A stretch of DNA of 64,000 nt. Origin: Kiloniellales bacterium (lineage in GTDB: Bacteria; Pseudomonadota; Alphaproteobacteria; Kiloniellales; JAKSBE01). The notes beneath the pieces are model-generated. The model was not told the DNA's origin. It saw only the letters and a program-made list of their open reading frames with translations, and searched no databases. Made by a program: the position numbers and the translations under genes. Shown piece after piece: positions 8,520 to 17,838 of this stretch. Where the stretch lies: assembly GCA_030066685.1 (NCBI GenBank), contig JASJBF010000002.1:124001-188000 (forward strand), given 5' to 3'. Numbering within the stretch: position 1 is the stretch's first letter; each line of letters starts with the position of its first letter.

Positions 8520-8661
8520 CCTCGTCTTCGTCGAAGAGAATTCGCTGGGCGGCGCCTTCCAGGTCTTCGAACTGTCCCGATCTCAGCGCCCAGAGAAAGG
8601 CGCCGAGCCCCAACAGGCCGAGGACGAGCGCGATGGGAATCAGGTAGAGCAGGCCGCTCAT
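8485..8661 (-). CDS. ccoS: cbb3-type cytochrome oxidase assembly protein CcoS
   Basis: A 58-residue membrane protein whose N-terminal helix (LLYLIPIALVLGLLGLGAF) is followed by the family's W.LRSGQFEDLEG segment, an ILFDEDED stretch and a short acidic tail. CcoS is needed for cofactor insertion (heme and CuB) into the cbb3 catalytic subunit. The ATG overlaps the ccoI stop in an ATGA junction, which implies coupled translation. Its 3' end overlaps the start of the kinase/ATPase fusion gene. Its position, immediately after ccoI at the end of ccoGHIS, is the canonical one. Confidence 0.93.
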   Translation of the reverse strand: MSGLLYLIPIALVLGLLGLGAFLWALRSGQFEDLEGAAQRILFDEDEDDNDHPERPGA

Positions 8662-10883
8662 CGCGGGCCGCCCCGGACCAGCCGCAGCGCGTTGCCGGTG
8701 ACCAGCAGCGAGGAAGCCGACATGCAGATGGCGGCGATCAACGGCGTCACCAGGCCGAGGACCGCAAGCGGCACGGCGATGGCGTTGTAGGCAAAGGCGA
8801 GCCCGAAGTTCTGCTTCACCAGGGCCTCGGCCCGGCGGGCGACGCCGAGCAGCTCCGGCACCGGTGCCAGGACTTCGCCCTGGAAGACTGCGTCGGCCGC
8901 GGTCTGGCTGATGTCGACGGCGCTCGACGGGGACACCGAGACCAGCGCCGCGGCCAAGGCCGGCGCATCGTTCAGGCCGTCACCGACCATCAAGGTCCGG
9001 CGGCCCTCGGCTTCCAGCGCCTCGAGGTGCTGGCACTTTTCGGCCGGTGTGCAGGCCGCGCGCCAGGTCTCGATGTTCAGGGCCGCGGCGACCGCCGCGA
9101 CCGTCGCCTTGCGGTCGCCGGAAAGCAGCTCCACCCGATAGCCCTGAGCCTTGAGCTGTCGGACCACCGCGGCGGCGTCGGAGCGCGGCGGGTCGGTGAA
9201 GCTGAAGCGCAGCGGTGCCGCGCCGGGCCTGCAGAGCCAAAGTTCGGGCCCGCTGGTCGTGTCAGGGCCTTCGGTCTCGACGCCGCACCAGCGCCGGCTG
9301 CCCAGGCGGATCTCGCCCTCGGGCGTCTCCAGCAGCAGGCCGCAGCCTGGGAGCTCCTGGACGCCGCTGAAGGTCTCGGCCTCCGGCGCCGCCCGTGCGA
9401 CGGCCTGCGCGAGGGGATGGCGGCTCGCTGCGGCGAGCCCGGCCGCCAGGCGCAGCCCCTCGGCGGGCTGGCCCTCGCGGATCAGGCTCGGCCGGCCCAG
9501 GGTCAGGGTGCCGGTCTTGTCGAAGACGATGGTGTCGGCCCGGGCCAGGCGCTCCAGCGCCGAGGCCGACTTCAGCAGGATGCCGCGGCGCAGGAGGCGG
9601 CCGCTGGCGATGACCTGGACGGCCGGTACCGCCAGGCCCAGGGCGCAAGGGCAGGTCACGATTAGCACTGCGATCGCGATCATCAGCGCCGGCTGCCAGG
9701 CCAAGCCGCCGATCAACAGCCAGCCGAGGAAGGCGACCAGGGCGAGCAAGTGGACCACCGGCGCGTAGAGCCGCGCGACCCGGTCGGCGAGCACGACGTA
9801 GCGGGCCCGGCGCTGCTCTGCTAACTCCATCAGGCGGACAATCTCGGCCAGGATCGTTGCCTCGCCGACCGCGGTGACCTCGAGTATCAGGGGTGCGCCC
9901 AGGTTGAGCGTCCCGGCGAAGACCGTCTCCCCGGCCCGGACCGGCCTGGGCAGGGTCTCTCCGGTGATCAGGCTGGAGTCGATCTCGGAGTGGCCGTCGA
10001 CGACCTTGGCGTCGACCGCGATGCGTTCGCCCGCGGCCACCAGGACCCGTTGGCCGCTCTCCACCGCCTCGGCCGGCACGGCCTGGCGCCGGCCGTCCGG
10101 CAACAGCAGGGTCACCGCGCCGCCGCGCAGGGCCAAGAGGCGCTCGGCCGCCGAGCGCGCTCGCCCGCGGGCGCGCCGGTCTAGGTAGCGGCCGACCAGC
10201 AGGAAGAACAGCAGGGTCACGGCGGAATCGAAATAGGCGTGGGCGCCGCCGTTGATCGTCTCGAAAAGGCTCATGGCTGCGGCAAGGAGCACGGCAAGGG
10301 AGATCGGCACGTCCATGTTCAGGCTGCCGCCGCGTAGCGCCGCCAGGGCGGAGCGGAAGAAGGGCCGGCCGGCGAAGAGGATCGCCGGCAGCGCGATCAG
10401 GGCGGAGAACCAGTGGAGCAGGTCGCGGGTCGCCGGGCCCATGTCCTCGAAGTGCCCGGCCCAGACCGAGACGGAAAGCAGCATGACGTTGCCGGCCGCG
10501 AAGCCGGCGACCGCCAGGGCGATCAGCAGCTCCCTCTCGCTGCGATCCTCGCCGGCCCGCTTTTGCACCGGGTCGAAGGGCGTCACTCGGAAGCCCAGGC
10601 GCTCGACGATACCGGCCAGCTCGGTCGCCCGCGCCGCCGGTCCCGCCCAGCCCACCGCCAGCCGGCCGGTGGACATGTTGACCCGCGCCTCCCGGACGTC
10701 GGACTGGCGTTGCAGGGCGCTCTCGATCTTGCGGATGCAGCCGCCGCAATGGATGCCGTCGACCAGCAGGTGCAGGCGCGTCAGGCCATCTTCGCCCAGC
10801 GCGGCATGGCGCGTGCAGTCCAGTGGCGGCGTCTCTGGCGCCGGTTGAGCTGAAGCTTGCCGGTCGACTTCGAGCGCGGTCAT
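8658..10883 (-). CDS. ccoI: Copper-translocating P1B-type ATPase CcoI/FixI
   Basis: A 741-residue heavy-metal P-type ATPase supplying copper for cbb3 oxidase assembly. An N-terminal HMA domain has the metal motif GIHCGGC near residue 45. Eight helices include the CPCALGLAVP metal-site motif. LITGETLP, the phosphorylation loop FDKTGTLTLG, an HPLAQAV segment typical of P1B pumps and GDGLNDAPAL are all present. The start is the ATG in the ATGA overlap with ccoH; upstream in-frame sequence only translates ccoH out of frame. It is in the usual ccoG-H-I-S order. The catalytic residues are intact. Confidence 0.97.
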   Translation of the reverse strand: MTALEVDRQASAQPAPETPPLDCTRHAALGEDGLTRLHLLVDGIHCGGCIRKIESALQRQSDVREARVNMSTGRLAVGWAGPAARATELAGIVERLGFRVTPFDPVQKRAGEDRSERELLIALAVAGFAAGNVMLLSVSVWAGHFEDMGPATRDLLHWFSALIALPAILFAGRPFFRSALAALRGGSLNMDVPISLAVLLAAAMSLFETINGGAHAYFDSAVTLLFFLLVGRYLDRRARGRARSAAERLLALRGGAVTLLLPDGRRQAVPAEAVESGQRVLVAAGERIAVDAKVVDGHSEIDSSLITGETLPRPVRAGETVFAGTLNLGAPLILEVTAVGEATILAEIVRLMELAEQRRARYVVLADRVARLYAPVVHLLALVAFLGWLLIGGLAWQPALMIAIAVLIVTCPCALGLAVPAVQVIASGRLLRRGILLKSASALERLARADTIVFDKTGTLTLGRPSLIREGQPAEGLRLAAGLAAASRHPLAQAVARAAPEAETFSGVQELPGCGLLLETPEGEIRLGSRRWCGVETEGPDTTSGPELWLCRPGAAPLRFSFTDPPRSDAAAVVRQLKAQGYRVELLSGDRKATVAAVAAALNIETWRAACTPAEKCQHLEALEAEGRRTLMVGDGLNDAPALAAALVSVSPSSAVDISQTAADAVFQGEVLAPVPELLGVARRAEALVKQNFGLAFAYNAIAVPLAVLGLVTPLIAAICMSASSLLVTGNALRLVRGGPR

Positions 10884-11374
10884 GGCTGCAGGGTCACCCG
10901 GCGACGGCTGCTGTGGCGGTCGCCGTCCTTGGTGACGGTCAGCTCGACGTCCCATTGGCCTGGCAATGGCAGGGTCACCTGGCGGCCGTAGAGGCCGGCG
11001 CCCCGGTTCTCCAGGGTCACCGCGAAGTCGTGGCCCTCCAGGGTCGGGCGCTTGAATCTGGCCCGCACCTCGTCCGCGTAGAGGGCCTCGCCGCTGGGGC
11101 CGAGCAGCCGGACCCGCAGCTCGGCCGCGGTGCCGCCCGCCGGCTCCAGCGCCAGCGCGACGCGCCAGCCCAGCGCCTCCTGGGCCGCGCGTTCGGCCAG
11201 CCGGTCGTTGTAGGCCAAGCCGTCCTGGTAGGCGCTGTCGGTCTCCAGGCCGGTCCAGGTGCTGAGCGCGACCGCGATCATGGCGCCGTTGGCGGCGAAG
11301 ACCACGAGGAAGAAACCAACGAAGATCCAGGGGATCTTCGAGCGCGCCTTGGCTGAGGCCGCCCGCCCGGTCAT
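10880..11374 (-). CDS. ccoH: cbb3 oxidase assembly protein FixH/CcoH
   Basis: A 164-residue protein with one N-terminal transmembrane helix (IPWIFVGFFLVVFAANGAMI) and a periplasmic beta-rich domain. The family motifs TWTGLETDSAYQDGLAYN and the C-terminal GQWDVELTV are visible. CcoH stabilises the cbb3 complex and acts with CcoI. Both ends are four-base ATGA overlaps, with ccoG upstream and ccoI downstream, so it belongs to a tightly coupled four-gene unit. Conservation is lower than in its neighbours, as is usual for this family. Confidence 0.92.
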   Translation of the reverse strand: MTGRAASAKARSKIPWIFVGFFLVVFAANGAMIAVALSTWTGLETDSAYQDGLAYNDRLAERAAQEALGWRVALALEPAGGTAAELRVRLLGPSGEALYADEVRARFKRPTLEGHDFAVTLENRGAGLYGRQVTLPLPGQWDVELTVTKDGDRHSSRRRVTLQP

Positions 11375-12861
11375 GGCTTCGGACCCCGGAACACGGTCTC
11401 GTTGCGCGCGACGTCGCCGCTGTCGACATCGGTCAAGGTCAAGGTGAAGCTCAGGCTGTCGGCGGTCACGGCGTCGCGCGGCAGGCGCAGATAGACCCGG
11501 TAGCTGGCCACGCTGTCCGGTTCCGCTTCCAGGATCGCGCTGCCCACGCCTTCGCCCTCCTGCCCGACCACGGTCAGGCCGGGGGCGGTCAGGCCCTCGA
11601 TGCCGAGGAGATAGCTGCGGCCTTCCAGGGTCTTGTTCAGGATCTTGATGGTGTAGCCGTTGCGGATGCTGCCGTCCGACAGGGTCACGAAGAGCGGGTT
11701 GCGGTCGTGCAGGACGTTGATGTCGAGGCTGGCCCGGAAGGCCAGGCTCCACAGCATGAGGCCGGCCACGAACAGGAGCAGCAGGCTGTAGAGCGCGGTC
11801 CGCGGCCGGACCAGCCGATACCTGGGAATCGGCGCGGCCGCGGCCCGCGCCTCCTGGTTGCGCGTCGTATCGTAGGTGATCAAATTGAGCGGTCGGCCGA
11901 CCTTGGCCATCACGCTGTTGCAGGCGTCGATGCAGAGCGCGCAGCCGATGCACTCAAGTTGCTGGCCGTCGCGGATGTCGATGCCGGTCGGGCAGACCGC
12001 GACGCAGAGGTTGCAGTCGACGCAGTCGCCCAGCCCGTCGGCAGACTGACCCTTTTTATGACGGCCGCGCGGCTCGCCGCGCCACTTTTCGTAGGTGACG
12101 ATCAGGGTGTCCTCGTCGAACATCGCGGCCTGGAAGCGCGGCCAGGGGCACATGTAGGTGCAGACCTGCTCGCGTGCCAAGCCGGCCAGCAGGTAGGTGG
12201 TTGCGGTGAAGAGCCCGGTGAAGAAGTAGACTCCGACCGAGGCCTGGCCGGTGAAGACGTCGCGGACCACGGTCGGCGCGTCGTTGAAGTACATGATCCA
12301 AGCGCCGCCGGTCGCTGCGGCGATGACCAGCCAGACCGCGTGCTTCAGACTTCGCTTGCCGAGCTTCGCGGCGCTCATGGGCGCCTTGTCCAAGCGGACG
12401 CGGGCGTTGCGGTCGCCCTCGATCAGGCGCTCGACCCACATGAAGAGGTCGGTCCAGACGGTCTGCGGGCAGGTGTAGCCGCACCAGACCCGGCCGGCCA
12501 GGCTGGTCACCAGGAACAGACCGACCGCGCCGAGGATCAGCAGGCCTGTGAGGTAGTAGACCTCCTGAGGCCAGATCTCGATGAAGAAGAAATAGAGGCG
12601 GCCATTGACGATATCGACGAGCACGGCCTGGTCGGGCGCGTCGGGGCCGCGGTCCCAGCGGATCCAGGGCACGATGTAGTAGATCGCGAGCAGAGTGATC
12701 AGCACCGCCCACTTGAGGCGCCGGAAGGTGCCGGTGATCTGCTTGGGGTGGACCTTCACCCGGCTCGCGTACATCGACTGCCCGGCCTGCGCGGCCTGCC
12801 GGGCCCGTTCCTTCTGGGCCCGGGTCGAAAGGGCGTCCTCGACTGTGACCACGTCGTCCAT
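11371..12861 (-). CDS. ccoG: Cytochrome c oxidase accessory protein CcoG (polyferredoxin)
   Basis: A membrane-bound iron-sulfur protein of 496 residues that acts in copper handling for cbb3 assembly (cupric reductase activity is reported for the family). It shows the membrane-embedded CGYTCPQTVW, a second AREQVCTYMCPWPRFQ, and two 4Fe-4S clusters in CVDCNLCVAVCPTGIDIRDG and CIGCALCIDACNSVM. About five helices precede or separate these motifs, and the C-terminal 120 residues form the usual beta-rich FixG_C domain. It begins 25 bases after ccoP and overlaps ccoH by four bases. Confidence 0.97.
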   Translation of the reverse strand: MDDVVTVEDALSTRAQKERARQAAQAGQSMYASRVKVHPKQITGTFRRLKWAVLITLLAIYYIVPWIRWDRGPDAPDQAVLVDIVNGRLYFFFIEIWPQEVYYLTGLLILGAVGLFLVTSLAGRVWCGYTCPQTVWTDLFMWVERLIEGDRNARVRLDKAPMSAAKLGKRSLKHAVWLVIAAATGGAWIMYFNDAPTVVRDVFTGQASVGVYFFTGLFTATTYLLAGLAREQVCTYMCPWPRFQAAMFDEDTLIVTYEKWRGEPRGRHKKGQSADGLGDCVDCNLCVAVCPTGIDIRDGQQLECIGCALCIDACNSVMAKVGRPLNLITYDTTRNQEARAAAAPIPRYRLVRPRTALYSLLLLFVAGLMLWSLAFRASLDINVLHDRNPLFVTLSDGSIRNGYTIKILNKTLEGRSYLLGIEGLTAPGLTVVGQEGEGVGSAILEAEPDSVASYRVYLRLPRDAVTADSLSFTLTLTDVDSGDVARNETVFRGPKP

Positions 12862-12886
12862 GTCCGGCTCCGCAGGCCTCTCCCGG

Positions 12887-13753
12887 CTACTCCTCGCCGC
12901 CGCCCAGCGAATGGACGTAGACGGTCAGCATCTTGATGGTGGAGGCGTCCAGGCGGTCCTGCCAGCCTGGCATCACGCCGAGCTTCGGCTGGCGTATCTG
13001 GCTGATGACCTGGTCGCGGCTGCCCCCGTAGAGCCAGATCTGATCGTTGAGCCGCGGCCCGCCGAGCTCTCGGATGCCTTCGCCGGCCTCGCCATGGCAG
13101 GCGGCGCAGTTCTCCGCGTAGATCTCCTGCCCTGCCGTCGCGGACGCGCTGTCGTGCTCGGCGCCGGAAAGCGAGAGCACGTAGTCCGCCACGGCCTCGA
13201 TCTGCTCCGGCTCGAGGATGTCGCCATAGGCCGGCATCTCGGAGTCGCGGGCTTCGTCGCTACCGTTGCGGATCCCGTGCAGCAGGGTGGTGTGGATGTC
13301 CTCCAGGGTGCCGCCCCAGATCCAGGCGTCGTCGGCCAGCACCGGGAAACCCTCCAGCCCGGCGCCGCCCTGGCCGTGGCAGGGTGCACAGTTGTCGGCG
13401 AAGGCCGCGGCGCCGCCGGTGAGCGCGAAGGTCAGGCGGTCCGGCTCGGCGGCGATCTCGGAGAGCTCGGCTTCCGCGATCGCGTCCCAGAACTGGGCCT
13501 GCCGGGCCCGCGCCTTCGCCAGATTCTCTTCGAGGTCGACCCGCGAGTTGTAGGCCAGCACGCCGGGGGTATGGCTTGAGAAGCTCGGGATCGCCGGGTA
13601 GAGGATGACGTAAACCAGCGAGAAGGCGATGCAGGCGTAAAAGGTATAGAGCCACCACCGCGGCAGCGGCGTGTTGAGTTCCTTGATCCCGTCCCACTCG
13701 TGGCCCGTCGTCTCCTGGCCCGAAATGGCGTCCTTTTCGATTTTCGTCGGCAT
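12887..13753 (-). CDS. ccoP: cbb3-type cytochrome c oxidase subunit III (di-heme)
   Basis: A membrane-anchored di-heme cytochrome c of 288 residues that passes electrons toward CcoO and CcoN. An N-terminal domain precedes a helix near residues 35-55 (WWLYTFYACIAFSLVYVIL). Two class I cytochrome domains follow, with heme motifs CAPCH (about residue 122) and CAACH (about residue 213). Candidate axial methionines lie in DSEMPAYGD and LGVMPGW. The start is three bases from the ccoQ stop. The gene is intact and in the standard N-O-Q-P order. Confidence 0.97.
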   Translation of the reverse strand: MPTKIEKDAISGQETTGHEWDGIKELNTPLPRWWLYTFYACIAFSLVYVILYPAIPSFSSHTPGVLAYNSRVDLEENLAKARARQAQFWDAIAEAELSEIAAEPDRLTFALTGGAAAFADNCAPCHGQGGAGLEGFPVLADDAWIWGGTLEDIHTTLLHGIRNGSDEARDSEMPAYGDILEPEQIEAVADYVLSLSGAEHDSASATAGQEIYAENCAACHGEAGEGIRELGGPRLNDQIWLYGGSRDQVISQIRQPKLGVMPGWQDRLDASTIKMLTVYVHSLGGGEE

Positions 13754-13756
13754 GTC

Positions 13757-13924
13757 TCAGGCCTCCGCGTCGTCGTCGCGAAACGGTATCTGTGCGTGGT
13801 CGTCCATCTCCGCCTTGCGTTTGGGCCAATAGGCCCAGGCGACGATGCCGAGGAAGATCAGCATCAGCCAGACGACCCAGAGCGGGCGCAGCAGGTCGTA
13901 GGCGTCCTTGAAGAACTCGTACAT
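13757..13924 (-). CDS. ccoQ: cbb3-type cytochrome oxidase subunit CcoQ
   Basis: A 55-residue single-helix subunit. It reads MYEFFKDAYDLLRPLW, then a hydrophobic segment (VVWLMLIFLGIVAWAYWP), then a charged tail with RKAEMDDHAQIPF. CcoQ (FixQ) stabilises the complex and modulates CcoP association. It sits between ccoO and ccoP with spacings of 9 and 3 bases. The W.YWP..K end of the helix is characteristic of the family, so the call is firm despite the size. Confidence 0.93.
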   Translation of the reverse strand: MYEFFKDAYDLLRPLWVVWLMLIFLGIVAWAYWPKRKAEMDDHAQIPFRDDDAEA

Positions 13925-13933
13925 GACGCCCTC

Positions 13934-14656
13934 CTATTGCCGCAGGTCTTCGGCCGTCAGGCCTTCGAAGTCGACCATGCGGCCCAGGATCTGGAGATAG
14001 GCGACCATCGCATCCATCTCGGTCAGTTCGCCCGGACGGCCGTCCAGGTCGCCGACCGCAGCCTTGGGATAGCGTTCGAGCAGTTCGTCGTGATCGGCCT
14101 CGGGATCGGCCTGCGCCCTCAGGTCCGCCAGGGCGTTCTCGATCATCGCCTCGCTGTAGGGCACGCCGACCGCGACGTTGGCCTGCAGGTGGGCCGCGAC
14201 GTCGTCGACGCCAACCGGCTTGTCCAGCAGGAAGGCGTAGGGCGGCATGATCGACTCCGGCACCACCTGGCGCGGGTTGATCATGTGGGCCACATGCCAG
14301 TCGTTGGAGTACTTGCCGCCGACTCTCGCCAGGTCCGGCCCGGTCCGCTTCGAGCCCCACTGGAAGGGATGGTCGTACATGCTCTCCGCCGCCAGGCTGT
14401 AGTGTCCGTAGCGCTCGGCCTCGTCGCGGAAGGGCCGGACCTGCTGGGAATGGCAGGTGTAGCACCCCTCTCGGATGTAGATGTTGCGGCCGGCCAGCTC
14501 CAGCGGCGTGTAGGGGCGAACGCCCTGCACCTTCTCGATCGTGGTTTCGATGGTGAACAGCGGAACGATCTCCACCAGGCCGCCGATCGACACCGTGATC
14601 AATGTCAGCACCAAGAGCAGGATGACGTTGCGCTCGATTTTTCCATGCCAGTCCAT
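13934..14656 (-). CDS. ccoO: cbb3-type cytochrome c oxidase subunit II (mono-heme)
   Basis: A membrane-anchored mono-heme cytochrome c of 240 residues. One N-terminal helix ([20 protein letters not shown]) is followed by the heme motif in [14 protein letters not shown]. The [16 protein letters not shown] and [14 protein letters not shown] blocks supply the axial Met region, and all are hallmarks of Cco[11 protein letters not shown] is chosen as the start because it matches the family N-terminus; a longer frame exists but overlaps the ccoN end. The ccoN-ccoO gap is 10 bases. Confidence 0.97.
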   Translation of the reverse strand: MDWHGKIERNVILLLVLTLITVSIGGLVEIVPLFTIETTIEKVQGVRPYTPLELAGRNIYIREGCYTCHSQQVRPFRDEAERYGHYSLAAESMYDHPFQWGSKRTGPDLARVGGKYSNDWHVAHMINPRQVVPESIMPPYAFLLDKPVGVDDVAAHLQANVAVGVPYSEAMIENALADLRAQADPEADHDELLERYPKAAVGDLDGRPGELTEMDAMVAYLQILGRMVDFEGLTAEDLRQ

Positions 14657-14666
14657 GACGCCCTCC

Positions 14667-16148
14667 CTATTCCGCAGGCTGAGCGACGGGCGCGGCGGCA
14701 CGGACTTCCTGACGGACTTCGCCGCGCGCCGTGCGCCACAGGTTGTAGACCATGATCAGGGCGCCGATCAGGAAGAGCACGCCGCCCAGGGCCCGGATCA
14801 CGTAGAAGGGGTGCATGGCCTCGACCGTCTCGATGAAGGAATACTGCAGGAAGCCGAGCTGGTCGTAGGTCCGCCACATCAGGCCCTGCAGGATCCCCGA
14901 GATCCACATCGCGGTGATGTAAAGCACGATGCCGATGGTCGCGATCCAGAAGTGATAGCTGACCAGCCGCTCGGAGTAGAGCTGGGCCCGCCGCCAGAGC
15001 GCCGGCACCAGGTAGTAGACCGCGCCGAAGGATACGAAGGCGACCCAGCCCAGGGCGCCGGAGTGCACGTGGCCGACGGTCCAGTCGGTGTAGTGAGACA
15101 GCGCGTTGACCTGCTTGATCGACATCACCGGGCCTTCGAAGGTGCTCATGCCGTAGAAGGCGACCGAGGTGACCAGGAAGCGCAGGACCGGGTCGGTGCG
15201 CAGTTTGTCCCAGGCCCCCGACAGGGTCATGATGCCGTTGATCATGCCCCCCCAGGACGGCATCCACAGCATCACCGAGAAGACCATGCCCAGGGTCTGC
15301 GCCCAGTCCGGCAGCGCGGTGTAGTGCAGGTGGTGCGGACCGGCCCAGATGTAGAGAAAGATCAGCGACCAAAAGTGGATGATCGACAGGCGGTAGGAAT
15401 AGACCGGTCGCTCCGCCTGCTTGGGGATGAAGTAGTACATGATCCCCAGGAAGCCCGCGGTCAGGAAGAAGCCGACCGCGTTGTGGCCGTACCACCACTG
15501 GGTCAAGGCGTCCTGCACGCCGGAGAAGAGCGAGTAGCTCTTGGTCCCGGTCCAGGACACCGGCACCGCCAGGTTGTTGACGATGTGCAGCATCGCGATG
15601 GTCACGATGAAGGCCAGGTAGAACCAGTTCGCAACGTAGATGTGCGGCTCCTTGCGCTTCAGCAGGGTGCCGACGAAGACCACCAGGTAGACCACCCAGA
15701 CCAGGGTGAGCCAGAGGTCGACGTACCACTCAGGCTCGGCGTATTCGCGGCCCTGGGTGACCCCGGCGATGTAGCCGAGCGCGGCCATGACGATGAAGGC
15801 CTGGTAGCCGAAGAAGATGAACAGCCCGAGGGCCTCGCCGCCGAAGAGGCTGGCCCGCGAGGTGCGTTGCACCACGTAGAGCGAGGTGCCCAGAAGCGCG
15901 TTGCCGCCGAAGGCGAAGATCGCCGCCGAGGTGTGGACCGGCCGCAGGCGGCCGAAGGTGGTCCATTCCAGCCCCAGGTTCAGGACCGGGTAGGCCAACT
16001 GAAAGGCGATGTAGACGCCCATGACGAAGGCCGCCACGCCCCAGAACACGGTAGCGATGACGAAGTAGCGGATGACCCGTTCGTTGTATGCGACGGCTTG
16101 CGTCCGGCCAGCGGCAGCGTCGGCCGCGGCGACTTCGGCAACGGACAT
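14667..16148 (-). CDS. ccoN: cbb3-type cytochrome c oxidase catalytic subunit I
   Basis: The heme-copper oxidase catalytic subunit, 493 residues and about 12 helices, reducing O2 with high affinity. Histidines expected for heme b, heme b3 and CuB occur in [38 protein letters not shown] and [13 protein letters not shown]. The [11 protein letters not shown] stretch contains the cross-linked tyrosine typical of the C-type oxidases. The start MSVAEV is preferred over an ATG 18 bases upstream because an AGGGGGC ribosome binding site lies between them. It is the first gene of the ccoNOQP-ccoGHIS run, and a perfect FNR box lies 129 bases upstream. Confidence 0.97.
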   Translation of the reverse strand: MSVAEVAAADAAAGRTQAVAYNERVIRYFVIATVFWGVAAFVMGVYIAFQLAYPVLNLGLEWTTFGRLRPVHTSAAIFAFGGNALLGTSLYVVQRTSRASLFGGEALGLFIFFGYQAFIVMAALGYIAGVTQGREYAEPEWYVDLWLTLVWVVYLVVFVGTLLKRKEPHIYVANWFYLAFIVTIAMLHIVNNLAVPVSWTGTKSYSLFSGVQDALTQWWYGHNAVGFFLTAGFLGIMYYFIPKQAERPVYSYRLSIIHFWSLIFLYIWAGPHHLHYTALPDWAQTLGMVFSVMLWMPSWGGMINGIMTLSGAWDKLRTDPVLRFLVTSVAFYGMSTFEGPVMSIKQVNALSHYTDWTVGHVHSGALGWVAFVSFGAVYYLVPALWRRAQLYSERLVSYHFWIATIGIVLYITAMWISGILQGLMWRTYDQLGFLQYSFIETVEAMHPFYVIRALGGVLFLIGALIMVYNLWRTARGEVRQEVRAAAPVAQPAE

Positions 16149-16277
16149 GGTGCCCCCTTTTTCCATCCTCTGTCGGTCAAACCCAGACTACACGAAACCA
16201 AAAGAAAGGCGATCCGGCCGCCGAACTCCCGGCCGAATTTCGTTTCGCAGTTGCAGCATAGGACAGAATCCCGGGCC

Positions 16278-16291
16278 TTGATCCAAATCAA
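16278..16291. promoter_or_regulatory. FNR box, perfect palindrome
   Basis: TTGATCCAAATCAA is the classical FNR consensus. It is the only plausible activator site between ccoN and the divergent DUF2189 gene, 129 bases from the former and 89 from the latter. Confidence 0.9.
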
Positions 16292-16380
16292 TTCGTCCGC
16301 CCTTGAGATTGCCTAGCTTGCGCGCCAAGCTAAGACTGCGCTTGTCTTCAGGCGCCGTTACGAGCGGGAGGTTTGAGCCG

Positions 16381-17184
16381 ATGTCCGAAGCAGTGCCCGT
16401 GTTCTCGACACCTTCGCCCAAGATCCGTCAGGTCGGGCTCGACCGGCCCTGGGCTTGGCTGGCGGCCGGCTGGGGCGATCTGCGCAAGGCGCCGGCGGTC
16501 AGCCTGGGCTACGGCCTGGTCTTCGCCTTGGCCGGCTTCGCCATCCTGGCGGTGGTCTGGGCCTCGGGAATCTCGGCCGAGCGCTACGGCGGCTTTTTTG
16601 TGGTTTTGCCGCTCAGCGCCGGCTTCATGCTGGTCGGCCCGATCATGGCGGTCGGCCTCTACGAGGTCAGCAGCCGCCTGGCCAAGGGCGAGACGGTCTC
16701 CCTCGGAATCGCGGTGTCGGCCTTCCGGCGCAATCCGGCGCAGATCGCCCTGATGGGGCTGGCCCTGATGCTGTTCCTGTTGTTCTGGATTCGCCTGGCG
16801 ACCCTGATCTTCGCCCTGTTCTTCGCCAGCAATCCGCCGGATCCGAACAACCTCATCATGGACGTCTTCTTTTCCGCCGAAGCCATCCCCTTCCTGATCG
16901 TCGGGGTCAGCGTGGGCGCGGTCTTGTCGGCCCTGGTCTTCTCCATCTCGGCGGTGTCGATCCCGATGCTGCTGGACCGCAACGTCAACGTGATCCTGGC
17001 GATCGCGACCAGCGTGGCGGCGGTGCGCCACAACCTCGCGCCGATGGCGGTCTGGGCGGCTCTGATCGTGCTCTTCACGGGGGCCGGGCTGGTCACCGCC
17101 TATCTCGGTCTGGTCGTCGCCCTGCCGCTGATCGGCCACGCGACCTGGCACGCCTACCGCGATCTGGTCGAACAGGACGGCTGA
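16381..17184 (+). CDS. DUF2189 domain membrane protein
   Basis: A multi-pass inner-membrane protein of 267 residues with about six helices. The DUF2189 features are the pre-helical PWAWLAAGWGDLRKAPAVSL, GFMLVGPIMAVGLYEVSSR, and the later SIPMLLDRNVNVILAIATS. Function is unknown. The family is frequent in alpha- and betaproteobacteria and often lies near respiratory genes. The ATG after the GGGAGG site is chosen; a longer frame has a basic, unlikely N-terminus. It is divergent from ccoN and probably shares its FNR box, which suggests a role under low oxygen. Confidence 0.85.
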   Translation: MSEAVPVFSTPSPKIRQVGLDRPWAWLAAGWGDLRKAPAVSLGYGLVFALAGFAILAVVWASGISAERYGGFFVVLPLSAGFMLVGPIMAVGLYEVSSRLAKGETVSLGIAVSAFRRNPAQIALMGLALMLFLLFWIRLATLIFALFFASNPPDPNNLIMDVFFSAEAIPFLIVGVSVGAVLSALVFSISAVSIPMLLDRNVNVILAIATSVAAVRHNLAPMAVWAALIVLFTGAGLVTAYLGLVVALPLIGHATWHAYRDLVEQDG

Positions 17185-17221
17185 TCGGCGATCGGCGCCT
17201 TTCGATCCGCGCCCTCCCGGC

Positions 17222-17680
17222 TCAGCTGGCCCGCCAAAGCTCGGCGGCCTTGAAGGCTTGCGCGGCGCTGCGGGCCTCCGCCTTGTCCTCGACCAGCGGC
17301 CGGTAGGCCATGTCGACGATCAGGATGTGGTGGGTGAGCCAGTTCTTCAGGTAGTCCAGCAGCTTGTCGTTGATCTCCGGGGCCGCCGCCTCGGGGTCCT
17401 CTTCGAAGCGCTTGGCCAGGGCCTGGATCTCCGCCGTGAAGTCCTCGTGCTCGGCCTTGTGCTCCGGCAGCTCCTGGAAGCCGCAGGCCTGCAGAACGTG
17501 CTCTTCGCGGGCGAAGTGGAACTCGGCATAGCGCATCAGTGCGAAGATGCACTGCCGCAGGGCACCGGGCTGGCCTGCGTTGTTGGCAAGCTGGTTGATG
17601 ACCCGCACCAGCATCTTGTGGTCGTCGTCGAGCTCGGCAAGGCCGACGCTCATCTCGGGTGTCCACTCCATGAACGTCAT
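17222..17680 (-). CDS. Bacteriohemerythrin
   Basis: A cytoplasmic four-helix di-iron O2-binding protein of 152 residues. The iron-ligand pattern of the family is visible: MEWTPEMSVGLAELDDDHKML, HFAREEHVL, HKAEHEDF and WLTHHILIVDMAYRPL. That gives the histidines and carboxylates for both irons. Members store or deliver O2 to oxidases or sense oxygen. The start at MTFMEW matches the family; a longer frame would cross the promoter. A perfect FNR box sits 66 bases upstream and is shared with the divergent aspartate dehydrogenase gene. Confidence 0.92.
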   Translation of the reverse strand: MTFMEWTPEMSVGLAELDDDHKMLVRVINQLANNAGQPGALRQCIFALMRYAEFHFAREEHVLQACGFQELPEHKAEHEDFTAEIQALAKRFEEDPEAAAPEINDKLLDYLKNWLTHHILIVDMAYRPLVEDKAEARSAAQAFKAAELWRAS

Positions 17681-17746
17681 GGCCGGCCCTCCAGCGTGAA
17701 TCCCTTGAACCTGCTTCGAGTCTTCCCCGAAATTGCGCCGGGATCG

Positions 17747-17760
17747 TTGACCCAAGTCAA
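17747..17760. promoter_or_regulatory. FNR/FixK box, perfect
   Basis: TTGACCCAAGTCAA is a full consensus match between two divergent genes: 66 bases from the hemerythrin start and 78 bases from the aspartate dehydrogenase start. Confidence 0.85.
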
Positions 17761-17838
17761 TCGCGCCGCGCGGTGGGCAAGGCTCGCGGATTGCCGCAGC
17801 TTCACGTAGGCTGCCCCGCCAGATGCGGGAGAGGGGTG

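Noticed and set aside
10884-11429. N-terminal extension of the CcoI frame upstream of its ATG
   Set aside because: It translates ccoH out of frame, lacks family similarity, and the ATGA junction gives a clear start.
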